Below the pieces are notes generated by a model that made no database searches, had not been told where the DNA came from, and saw only the letters and a program-made list of their open reading frames with translations. A stretch of DNA of 64,000 nt, taken from contig OW028573.1 in assembly GCA_932294295.1 (NCBI GenBank), forward strand, positions 71,029,829 through 71,093,828, written 5' to 3'. Made by a program: the position numbers and the translations under genes. This DNA is from Alitta virens. Taxonomy: Eukaryota > Annelida > Polychaeta > Phyllodocida > Nereididae. Positions 37,398-47,737 of the stretch are shown piece after piece; position 1 is the first letter of the stretch; each line of letters starts with the position of its first letter.

Positions 37398-37800
37398 TAA
37401 ATAAAATAATAATTATAACTCTTCTCAAAATGATAAATTTGGCACATCAATTCTAGTGACGTCTTTTCATGTGAAAAGATGTAACATGAATAATGAGCAG
37501 TATTCCTACATTTACCAACATTACCGCTTTGACATTACTTGCCTGATGCACAAAACTGACAAAAAGATGCCGATCGTAGGTTACACTAGAATAACTTTTT
37601 AAATAATGGTTGAGAGTCATTTCATATATAAGCAACTGGTTGCGCTCATTATGTTAGAAATGTAAATGTCACCACAAAGATGATGTTGCTAATTGTAATA
37701 CTATTTACATCATGTTACTCTAAACATTGGACTGTTCAATCAATTTCTAATTACCCTTAAACTAACATTTCTTATGTACCAGAAAATATTATTTGTAATA
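37398..37800. repeat. Inner inverted repeat, left arm
   Basis: Contains AACTCTTCTCAAAATGATAA, TGACGTCTTTTCATGTGAAA, AACATGAATAATGAGCAGTA and ACATTGGACTGTTC. Each recurs in reverse complement at 38790-39175. A perfect small palindrome CTTTTCATGTGAAAAG sits in each arm. Confidence 0.88.
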
Positions 37801-38073
37801 TACATATTCAGTATAATATATGAATTTAGCCTGTTTTTCCTATGTCACATGTGAAAAAAGCATTTCTGCTTGTAACGCCATGTATTTGGATCATTTTGCT
37901 ATGTATGTTACCAGAGAATCATCCAACCAACTTTGACAATCTGCACGTTACAGTTGTCTCCACCTAGTTTTCAAACAGTGACTATGCAACCAAAATACAG
38001 GTTATTGACATAAAAATTGGTTTGCACAATCCTATTGTGAAGCCATTTCTGCATATCCAAAAGATTTTTTCAC

Positions 38074-38345
38074 AATGTCAAGTCAAGTCAAGTCAAGTCA
38101 AGTCAACTTTATTGCGGACTCTAGGTCCATAAAAGGTAGAGAATACATATATGATAAATGGGTCAGAACGACCCCAGACAAAACAAGCAGACTTATGGTT
38201 TGTCAACATGGTGCGCGTTGCGTGGACAACTATTTGTTCTCTATCACTTCAAAAGATAGAAAGAACAGAGATAACCAACCAATTACCCTGTAGATCCACA
38301 GATACCCGAATAGTATATGCAGAAACACTGTTGTTAATGCTATAA
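38074..38345 (-). mobile_element. 3' tail of a second LINE-like element, inside the foldback element
   Basis: On the minus strand the order is stem-loop GGAC-CTAGA-GTCC (38116-38128), then AATAAA (38108-38113), then GTTGAC and repeated TTGAC units (38078-38106). This is the same architecture as the tail at 16140-16390 with a different repeat unit. The 5' limit is approximate and no reverse transcriptase is present. Confidence 0.6.
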
Positions 38346-38789
38346 AATGATATTTTAACATGACTCAAAAATACTGAATGCCTGTCAAATGATAGATTGC
38401 TGCTGAATGATAGATTTGTAACACTGATATTTGGATTGTTGGAAAGTTATCGCAATAAACATTCTTTTGTAGGTGATCAGATAAAAGCAAGAAAATTTAG
38501 AAAGGCCTTAATATGCACAAGAAAATGACACAATTCTTTTGCAGATAACTTTTTGCCAGACATAAAAGCAAACAGTAAAGTGCTGGATTTACTAATTGTC
38601 TGTTGAAAATGTAACAGGCAGATGTCACATAAGTGTGCCTGTGATGGGATTTTATTTGCAGTTAGAAGTAAATTTACTAATTTAGCAGACTACTATTAAA
38701 AGCTGAAACAAATGTTTGTGCCCAGCCAATGTATTTTATTGAATAGGCACACTGTCGTCAGTCCACATGTTAGAGAGTTGTCCACATGC

Positions 38790-39175
38790 AAATATAGTTT
38801 CTGGTATAAAAAAATTGTTAGGTTAAGTGTAATTAGAAATTGATAGAACAGTCCAATGTTTTAAAGTACAATGATGTAAAGAGTATAACAATTAGCAACA
38901 TCACCTTTGTGGTGACATTTCTAACATAATGACTGCAAAAGCATTATTTCAACCAGTTGCCTATATATGAAATGACTCTCAACAGTTAAAAAATTTATTG
39001 TAGTGAACTCTAGTGTAACCTGCGATCGTCATCTTTTTGTCAGTTTTGTGCATCGGTAATGTCGCTAACAATAAGAATACTGCTCATTATTCATGTTACG
39101 TCTTTTCACATGAAAAGACGTCACATGAATTGATGTGACAAATTTATCATTTTGAGAAGAGTTATAATTATTTGA
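38790..39175. repeat. Inner inverted repeat, right arm
   Basis: Reverse complement partner of 37398-37800, with several indels and perhaps 80-85 percent identity by eye. The order of the shared blocks is preserved. Confidence 0.88.
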
Positions 39176-39667
39176 TCAATCCATATGAATTCACCGAAAT
39201 TCAGACAAACTTGTAATGCTATGAAAAAGGCTGTGTGGAATCTATGCCAGAATAAGAGCTCATATTTGTTTTTCTTGCTTCTTATGGTCCACCTGCACAT
39301 ATATGAATGGCCAAAACCACCTTATTTGAAAAAAGATGGAAGCCGGAGCAGTAATATACAATTGTGAAAAAACCCTTTATTCTAATGTGATTTTGACCAA
39401 CAAGAGAGTTCACCATCGCTTCCTTTTTTTTCCCAATATCACACACATCTAGTGGTCCTCTGGTTAAAATATCATTGTGGTGGTCAGATTCCTTCATATT
39501 TTTTAGAATTTTTTAAAAATCGATCTTTATAAATTTACAAAAAAATAAATAGTCTTTTTTTGATTTCTTAATATTTGCATAAAGTTTTGAACAGTTGAAT
39601 TCATCTCTTCATTTGATAAACATGCTTTAACATTTATGATGCTATATTGATTACATAATCATCACTA

Positions 39668-40480
39668 GGTCATTAGGCATCCTACTGGGTCTCCTCACCT
39701 CCTCATCTGTGAGACTGAATCCACTATGTCATGAGGTATCTCACTGGGCTTCCTCACTTCCTCATCTGTGATAGGGGCTCCCACTAGTTCAAGGTATCCC
39801 ACTGGGTCACCTCGCCTCCTCACTCTGTAAGAGGGGCCGGGTCCCACTAGGTCATGAGGTATCCCACTGGGTCTCCTCGCCTCCTCACTCTATAAGAGGG
39901 GGTCCCACTAGGTCATGAGGTATCCCACTGGGTCTCCTCGCCTCCTCACACTGTGAGACTGGTCCCACTATGTCATGAGGTATGCCACTGGGCTTCCTCA
40001 CTTCCTCATCTGAGAGGGGCTCCCACTAGTTCAAGGTAACTCACTGGGTCTCCTCGCCTCCTCACTCTGTAAGAGGGGGTCCCGCTAGGTCATGAGGTAT
40101 CCCACTGGGTCTCCTCGCCTCCTCATCTGTGAGAGGGGGTCCAGCTAGGTCATGAAGTATCCCATTGGGCTTCCTCACCTCCTCATCTGAGAGGGGGGTT
40201 CCACTAGCTCAAGGTATCCCACTGGGTCTCCTCGCCTCCTCACTCTGTAAGAGGGGGTCCCACTAGGTCATGAGGTATCCCACTGGGTCTCCTCGCCTCC
40301 TCACTCTGTAAGAGGGGGACCCACTAGGTCATGAGGTATCCCACTGGGCTTCTTCACCTCCTCACTATGTAAGTGGGAGTCCCACTAGGTCATAGGCATC
40401 CCACTGGGCATATGGATGTCACACTGGGTTTCCTCTCCCCACTCAGGGCCCACTGGGTCGTCCTCTTTTGCCCACATGTA
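39668..40480. repeat. Right minisatellite arm, about 13-14 copies, inverted relative to the left arm
   Basis: The unit reads CTGGGTCTCCTCGCCTCCTC, CTGTAAGAGGGGGTCCCACT, AGGTCATGAGGTATCCCA, which is the reverse complement of the left unit. This arm is less than half the length of the left one, so the two arrays have changed copy number independently. Confidence 0.92.
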
Positions 40481-41023
40481 CTAAATTTCCCACTGGGTCA
40501 TCTCTGTGCTCTCATTTTCTGGCAATTACTGAAAACTGACTGCTCCCTGAAGGGGTGCCGGCTAGGTCGACCTGGTGGGCACCCGGGAATCCCACCATGC
40601 TCCTCATTCTGGTGAGGTTTACTTAGGTGCGTGTTTCTTGTTTAGTAGACAGTGGCGACATCTGGCGTATATTTCCCAAGGCCGTCCTGGCTTGTGCTGC
40701 GACCTCGCGTAATGCATGGTAACTACCTCCACTTACACAAATCCTCACTTAATTAAAGAAAACAGTACATCTTCATTGGTTTTAGAGTTGTTTATCAGCT
40801 CCATAAAAAATGCTCCATTTGATTTGTGTAAATATCATAGCCATTTCAGCACATTTGCCATGATTTGGTAATTGGTACACATAAAAAACGAAGGCAATAG
40901 TAAAATGTACTTGATTTAATGAGAGAATAACCAAGAACTTCTTCTATTACTAGGCAGAAGGTTTTGAATAACAAATGACAATTGATTTATGTACATTCAT
41001 AAATTAACTATTATCTTTTTGGG

Positions 41024-44000
41024 CTATTTAACAGCTGATGAAATTTTCTGTCTATATTTGTCAACAAGTTTATCAAATGCATCCCGTTTTTCAAAGCTTT
41101 TCCCTTTCCTTTTCTTCTTGGGTTTTTCCTGAAAACACATCATACAGAAAGTCAAAAAGACATTCCAGGACTACAACTGGTTAGAAACTTGAATGTTTTT
41201 GTTTAAAAAAAGGGGGTGGGGACAAAAACATTCATCACAAATTTATGAAAATTCCACTGTTTTGTTAATTACTAAATAAAACACATACCACTGTTGAGTC
41301 TCTGGGCGCTGGTCGCTTCTTGCTAAATTTTTCCTTTTTAGTTGGTTTTCCAGCAGGTAACGATCTTTTATTGTGACGGATTTTTGGGCCCCAATGTGAT
41401 GGTAATCCTTTTGGAATTTTGGATCTGTCTTCCCCTTCTTGCGTAGGTACAGGAGCAACTATGTCCAAAATCTGATTAAAGAAAAATAATATTTTGTTAT
41501 TATTTGATCATGTTGATGATACAATGGACCCATGATGCATAGTTATCTTCTCTCATTATAATGTTTAAGATGAACAATATCAAAAAAGTACTTCAAGAAA
41601 AAAATTGTGCAGATAAAGATTTTTTTTAAATTATATTAATTGAGAAAAAGTAGCAAGTAAATGATGTACCTTGAAAGTACCAATGCATCAATTACTTGCT
41701 TGTTTATTGCTACTTTTTCTCTATTAATTAAAAAAAAAATTTTATCTGCACATTTTTTTTCTTATATCTTATGGTATACATCCACTATGTACAGCTTGTC
41801 ATAAGCTTAGGTTGCGTACCACCATGCATCAGCATCATACTTTTTTTTTCTAATTCATTCGTATCAACTCTAATGAAACTTAGACATGTATTATAACTGG
41901 AAATATACACAATCAATCACATCCACCTCATACAAGCTGACCAGAAGCACTTATATCTCAGGTTAACAACGTAAATGTGCAGGCGACATAGTAAGGGCTG
42001 CTCCACTAAAAGTGTGCTGGGGAGGGGGGCTGGAATATTTCAAACCCCTCCCACCCATGCCTTTTGTAATACTGACCAACCACCCCTCAACCCCACTTTT
42101 TTCAAAACCTTCCAGTCCCTGCCCTCCCACACTTGCCAAAGCCCTTACTGACATTACATAAATATTGCGCACCTTAGATTTATTTTTATTCTTCATGCCT
42201 CCTCTATTCTGATATTCTCTGTTATCACCAGTATTTCTCTTCATGGTTTTCTCCTTGATCTGAAAAATTTAAGATGTTTACAAATTTATGTGATCCAAAG
42301 AAGACCTTGTCTCCAATATACTGCAAAAATGCCATTACGAAAGACATGAAATTACTATAAGTTCTCAATTTACCTGATGTCTGTCAAGTCTCCTCTTTTT
42401 TGCTTCCAAGGCAGCTTTATTTTCTAAGGAAAATTCAACAATCAGTCGCTGGAAATAAATTAACAGAGTATTTGATCAAACTGTCAGCTATTAATTACTT
42501 GGCGATCAAAAGAAATGTAGCTTTAAAAGTTTAAAACTTCAAGGAAACAAAACCTATAATGCTAAATGATTCCCAACCTTGTCATTGCCAAACACTTCTG
42601 CATTATTGTTGAGATGTCTCAAAGCTTGGACAGCATGCTTATGATCAGAAAAATTCACAAAGGCATATCCTAGTGACTTGGCACTTCCTTTAGTAGTTAA
42701 AGTTTTCATGTCCCTCATAATTCGACACTGAAAACAATTGAACCAGAAAATTACTTAATCAACTATTTCAAACAAACAGGTGCATTCAAAATATATATAT
42801 ATATATATCAAATAATAGTAAAAGTGACTTACTTCTGTAATTCGTGCTTGCCTATCATTGGCAGCTTTCAAGCAGATCTTTCGCAGAGCACCGTCTTCTA
42901 CTGACTTTGGAACGTTATGAACGCATAATCTAGTACTAGATACAAATATGTTAGGATTTTTCAATTTTTCCCTTTTCTGTTGCTCTATCTGAAATAAAAT
43001 TTGAAGCAATGCAATTAGTACTATTTGCATAATTGCATTTTTTATAAATCCTCCATTTCACAAATCTGTTCTCATTTTATACCTTTGTCCTCCGGGCAAT
43101 GTCAGCTTTGGACAAACCTTGAGCGGCCTGCGTGCCAGCACGAATCACTGTAAAATAAAAGAATTAAACTAAGCAGTGCATCCAAATAGGAGTGAGTCAT
43201 TAATGGCAAGTTGAGGATTCATGATAGCCATACTTACGGCCTTCTCTCACTAGCCAAAGGTTTCGTTTGTCCTTCTCCTCTTTATCCACACTCGGCTTCT
43301 TTAGTTCTCTTGCTTTGTCTCTGTCAACAGCTAATGTCGCATCAATTTTTCTTCCATCCAGTGTAAATCGCTGCAAAATTAAAATCAAAATATTATTATT
43401 ACTATTATAATAAACACAATTTCTCTCAATTCTCATTCTCAAATGAATGAAGTCACTCCATAGTTACCTGTATGTCTTTGGAAGATTCTTCCATAAAATT
43501 GTCTGCATCAACTTTTGTTGCAAACTGAACAAATGCAGTACCTGCAGTTAAAACATATCACATGATGGTCCTCATAATAGTGAACATTTTAACATTAAAT
43601 TAGATTTCATCATAATCAAGAATAAAAAGCTAGTGTACCTCGTGGATGCTCCGTTTTAGGGTCAATAACCAGTTTACAATAATTCAGCTCGCCAAATTCT
43701 GTACAAAAATCCTCCAGGTCCTCCTCTAATGTATCAAATGAAATATTTCTGAAAGAAAAGAATGGAATAAATACATGAAACATATCAAAAGTAACATTTA
43801 ATATCTGGAATAAAATTTTGTCATGCCAGTGTGAGAAATGTATGAATGCATACGTACCTAATGAACACAGTTCTGCCTTCATTGACATCAGTGGATTTTC
43901 TGTTAATATTTTTCTTATTAATCTGTGGCTTTTTGACTGAAACAGCTTGAAAAAAAATAATAATAAAACCATGTTAAAATGTGCAAACAAGCATAAATAT

Positions 44001-47000
44001 TCATAACAACCAGAACAATTTCATGTAGATTTGCCATTCTTCAATAATCAATACTAGACAGGAAATTCTAATAAACAGATATTGGATCGTGCCCAAGTCA
44101 CATTTATTACAAAGAATCAACACATGGATTATCACCGTGTCCTTACCTTGTTTGGATGCAGTATCTTCATCATCGTCATTATCCTCCTCATCATCATCAT
44201 CATCACTGTCGTCATCATCATCTTCATCCTCATCATCGTCATCACTGTCGTCGTCATCATCATCACTTGCATCTTCTTCATCAGCTTCTTCATCAGCGTC
44301 TTCATCCACATCTTCCTCATCATCTTCCTCACCATCTTCCTCACCATCTTCCTCTTCATCTTCTTCCCCTGAATCATCCGCATCCCCTTCATCCTCCTCA
44401 GATTCTATCGAAAGAAATATAATTTTTTATATACTAAGGGCTAATCCATTTGAAAGTAAAGGTGGAGGCAGACCTAAAGATTTCCAGATTATTTTCATTG
44501 AGTAATAAAATTTCTTACCATCACTTAGTCCTTGCTCCACTTGATCCTGACGTTTTTCTGTGTTTTTTGTTTCTGTGCGGTTTTCTTTCGGTACTTCACT
44601 TCCAGATGCTGCAATTGATTCAATTATTAGTTGTGACACTTTAACATAAGAGCTGTTCTATTTAAAAGTGTGAGTTGGGGGCAGGCCTGAAGATATTCAG
44701 ACACCCCGCTTTTTGTTTTTTGAAGACCCAACTACCCCCTTTTTTCTAAATTAAGATATTAAGAAAATACTGGTGAACCACCCCCCTTCCCCTTTTTTCT
44801 TAGGAGAATTCTCCCTCCCCTGCTTTATAAAAATCATCCACCCCACACTTATAAATGGAACAGCCCTAAGGCTTAGACATATAAGGAAATTGTTAATGTC
44901 ATATCAACACAAAATAACTAAAATCAATTTACCTTTAATTCTTTGACTGATGTAAACATCTCTGGCCAAAGCCCAATCAACAGCAACAGGTCTTCCTGAA
45001 GTGAAATGGAAATAAGCTCAATAACGAATTTTGGACTGCGGGAGTATATACCTTTCCTGATAAACGGACAATACAAATTTGTCAATGACAAACCTTTAAT
45101 TGGCTGGGCATTCATCTGCTTTAGTGCCGAATGGGCCTCGATGTATGTGCTGAACTGAACAAACCCATACCCAAAACACCTTCCATCTGAAAAATTATAT
45201 TTTTACACATCCAATACATTTAGAACTGTACATAGCCATTTTGGTGCTCAGTTAATTCATAGTTAAGAAGCCTATTTTTCTGATATTTACCAGGTTTTTT
45301 TGGAATATGAGCTTCCACAACTTTACCAAACTTGTTAAATACTTCCTTCAGATGGTCCTCACTGCACTAAAAAACAAACAAAAAATTGCAGAATGAACGA
45401 AAATGATTTTACTTGCTTTGAAACTGAAAATAAAAACACTACTACTCAAGTTATTCGGTAGGTGACATTTTGCCGAAAGACATACTTAAAAAAAAATAGG
45501 GATTCCATCAATTTAAGAATTACAGGTAACTATTTTCCAGTCGGAAAGATCGCTGTGCATGGAGCTGGCACAGCGACCTTTACCCTGAATGGCCTAAATT
45601 GGTGTGGTTTCTCATCTGCTTTCTGATTCGATTCCACAGGAATTTATTGCACAATCAGAGAAGGCCTTAGAAAGCACTAACATATTTGGAATATGGTGTC
45701 ATAGCATCACTGGTGTCTGATTGGCCCATGAATTAGTTTTTTCCACCAGAAGACAGCACCTGCAAGTCTTTTCATTGGCCCAAGATTGAGTATTGCAATG
45801 TTATATTATAGATGGCAGTAAATGTAATCCTCCACAAATCCAGTTCAAGGGTTCAAAGTGTTGCTCGAGCAAGCGACACTTTGACGTCGTGAAGATGCAG
45901 GTAACTATACCATGAACAAATGAATATACTTGTATTATAAGGTATACATTGGTCTACATACCCAAAAAGACAAATTTCTGATGATCAGCTTCCACTTCTT
46001 TGATTTCTTTTCTTTCCTGTCTTTACTATCTGGAATTTAACAAAATTCTAAATTAGTTTATTTTGATATTTCATTTTGAAAACCAAAAAACACTTGTAAG
46101 TAATTCCAATGCCCAAGGTAAATCAATGCAAGGGCAATTTAAAAACATACCAATAACATGCATCTTCTTGTTTCCCTTTTTGCCTTCTGGTGATAGTTCA
46201 GGTTTTTCTTCCTGTTCTTCCTCCGCATTTTCTTCATGATCACTGTCACTGTCACTGTCTAAAGTAGTTTTCTTGGGTTTTTCTTTCGTGGGTGATGTTT
46301 CGTCTTTCTTAGTTTTCCTTGGGTTTTTCTTTTTGTGCTTTGGATCAGCGAAGTCAATGTGTATCTTTTGACCTTCAAGTTTCTTTAATTCATTCTTAGC
46401 CTTGACAGCATCGCTCCTGCAAAAAATTAATTATTCAGCTGATCGTGTAAAGTTGATGATACGCAGTCTCTGAAAAGTTGTTGGTTCCTTTTAATTTGTT
46501 GCAACTCCCCCTTGATGCTTTTTGCATGCACATGTTTAAAAGTGCAACACTTTAATTAAGTTTTTTTTTATTGCCAACAATATACTATTCTTACATATAT
46601 AAATTTAGATCATGTAAAAACAAGTTGAATATAGTGTAAATCATAGCCATTACCAATATTCGGAAAACATCATAGTGATTTAGCTTGGCCCGTTTGTCCT
46701 AAAGTACTTACCCAAGTGCAAAGGTAACATATCCAAATCCCCTGCTTTTTCCAGTACCTGAAATTGACAAAACCTTTAATACAGGAGTACTACTACTAGT
46801 ACCTAAATTTGAAATTTAGCAAATACATATGTCTTCTATATTTGTAAATTAGACAGTAACGTGCAATGAGCACATGTTGTGAGCGATAAACGGAGAATAT
46901 TGTTTCAAAGTCTCAATGTTACAACTGTTTACAGGAACATACCACGTTCTTTCACCACAAAACATCGTTTGGTTGGTCCAATACCACTAAACGTGTCTTC

Positions 47001-47078
47001 CAAACTCTGATCTGAAGCTGTCAGTGGCAGATTTCTCACAAAGAGAGTCCTTCCAGTGGGCTTGACTTCTTCAGCCAT
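41024..47078 (-). CDS. RBM28: RBM28 (Nop4-like nucleolar RNA-binding protein), complete, 773 residues
   Basis: RBM28/Nop4 is a nucleolar protein with four RRMs needed for 60S ribosomal subunit assembly and snRNP work. RRM1 starts RTLFVRNLPL with RGFGYVTF; RRM2 has KLIIRNLSF and GYGFVQF; RRM3 has VFIRNISFDTLEEDL and GTAFVQF; RRM4 has RLCVHNVP and GYAFVNF. An Asp/Glu run of about 80 residues separates RRM2 and RRM3, and the C-terminus is Lys-rich. Exons: 46943-47078, 46712-46757, 46151-46416, 45962-46029, 45291-45366, 45094-45186, 44933-44995, 44519-44608, 44147-44404, 43858-43945, 43639-43748, 43468-43541, 43238-43370, 43083-43147, 42833-42988, 42578-42727, 42374-42448, 42173-42259, 41289-41471, 41024-41128. 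Phase is intact. Human length is 759. The start was chosen as MAEEVKPTGRTLFVRN; an in-frame upstream ATG is less likely. Confidence 0.95.
41595..41763. mobile_element. Palindromic insert with roughly 70-bp arms in an RBM28 intron
   Basis: TGTGCAGATAAAGATTTTTT ... GAGAAAAAGTAGCAAGTAA is mirrored by TTACTTGC ... TGCTACTTTTTCTC ... TTTTATCTGCACA. The loop is about 20 bp. The transcript could fold into one long hairpin. This is the likely structure of a small foldback MITE. Confidence 0.8.
41994..42145. mobile_element. GGGCTG-family MITE, short copy with TA flanks (RBM28 intron)
   Basis: Starts AGGGCTGCTCCACT, ends AAAGCCCT, flanked by TA at 41992-41993 and 42146-42147. The interior is C/T-rich on the plus strand. 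It is shorter than the copies at 12380 and 44649, and the right end has diverged. Confidence 0.7.
42790..42808. repeat. (TA)n microsatellite in an RBM28 intron
   Basis: A run of nine to ten TA dinucleotides between exons 42833-42988 and 42578-42727. Confidence 0.85.
44147..44404 (-). other. RBM28: RBM28 exon 9: almost entirely Asp/Glu codons
   Basis: The exon encodes about 86 residues, of which nearly all before the last ten are Asp, Glu, Ser, Ala or Gly. GAT, GAC and GAA codons make a near-repetitive tract that produces long serine or histidine frames on the opposite strand. An acidic linker here is normal for RBM28/Nop4 proteins. Confidence 0.9.
44436..44500. mobile_element. GGGCTG-family MITE, left-end fragment
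   Basis: Begins AAGGGCTAATCCATTTGAAA and GGTGGAGGCAGACC, like the left end of the copy at 44649-44867, then stops before exon 44519-44608. Confidence 0.5.
44649..44867. mobile_element. GGGCTG-family MITE, copy in an RBM28 intron
   Basis: Starts AGAGCTGTTCTATTTAAAAG and ends TATAAATGGAACAGCCCT. Internal blocks (TTCAGACACCCC, TTTTTGTTTTTTG, AATACTGGTGAACC) match the VPS13D copy at 12380-12626 (TTTCAGACACCCC, AATACTGGTCACC), so the two are homologous along their length. Confidence 0.85.
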
Positions 47079-47737
47079 CGTGCTCCAGCGACACCTAGCG
47101 GAGAGTGGGTGAAGCTTCACTGGATCTCACCATCTTCGGAAAGACAACATCCTCGGTCAGTGGAAACGTCATGTTCTGATGAACCCAGCAGTTGGTGTTG
47201 GGGTTTGCCCAAGGGTCAGTTTGAGTGATCTCTAGTCTAAGATCTACATATAGATCAAGATGACGGGCATCTTGAAGTAGTCCTGGCCATGTCAAGAAAA
47301 TAATATTTCTTTAAATTTGTGAATTAAATTTAAAGTCATGACATGATCAGGGATGCATACAGGGAAGGCATACTGATACTATCATTGCAATAATCCGGCC
47401 CCATTAGGCTATACCTACTTAAAAAGAAGAAAAAAGTAAACTTATAGATCTATAAAACTGAAATTTGTTTATTTAAGTAAAATCATATGATATCTTGAGT
47501 ACGAGTACTAATGTCCAAAATGTACAATTGAATTAATGGACTACCTTATCATCAACATTAATAACCCCCTCCCACCAAATTCCTTCTTTAGGCTGATCCG
47601 GGTCAGTAAGGCTAACAAAAAAAAGCTTTTAGGGTTCTATATAAATCTAATTAAACCTTTCTTTTTTTTCCAGTACAAATGTCTTCTGAGATGTTATAGT
47701 AAAAATTGATGAAAGTGACCTTTAAAATCTGAAGACC
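47079..47737. promoter_or_regulatory. Divergent promoter region shared by RBM28 and NUDT18
   Basis: Only 659 bases separate the two start codons, which point away from each other, so both promoters and 5' leaders must lie here unless a leader is spliced from further off. The 47080-47300 half is GC-richer. No TATA box or classic motif is clear. Confidence 0.6.

Larger units (their letters stand above)
34420..40616. mobile_element. 6.2-kb foldback-like element with minisatellite arms
   Basis: The ends are inverted: the left begins CTCACCTGTGTGAGCAG and continues CCGGGTGCCCAC, CGGCACCCGTCCAGGGAGCA. The right end gives TGCTCCCTGAAGGGGTGCCG, GTGGGCACCCGG and GGTGAG. Inside each end lies a roughly 60-bp minisatellite in opposite orientation (about 34540-36365 and 39668-40480). 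Further in is a second inverted pair of about 390 bp (37398-37800 and 38790-39175), with a 1-kb loop holding a LINE tail. I see no transposase, so it is non-autonomous. A target-site duplication could not be fixed. It separates TEX10 from RBM28. Confidence 0.8.

Noticed and set aside
38075..38345. Short plus-strand frames next to the TCAAG repeat
   Set aside because: Antisense of a LINE 3' tail; no protein similarity.
34411..40626. Target-site duplication GTTCATATCA / GTTTACTTAG for the foldback element
   Set aside because: Only partial identity between the two flanks; not enough to claim a duplication.
44082..44505. Plus-strand serine-, histidine- and isoleucine-rich frames opposite RBM28
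   Set aside because: Shadows of the Asp/Glu-coding exon on the minus strand; simple codon complementarity explains them.
45540..45590. CGCTGTGC ... GCACAGCG hairpin in an RBM28 intron, considered as a structured RNA
   Set aside because: Only an 8-bp stem with no conserved neighbours; too little to support an RNA gene.
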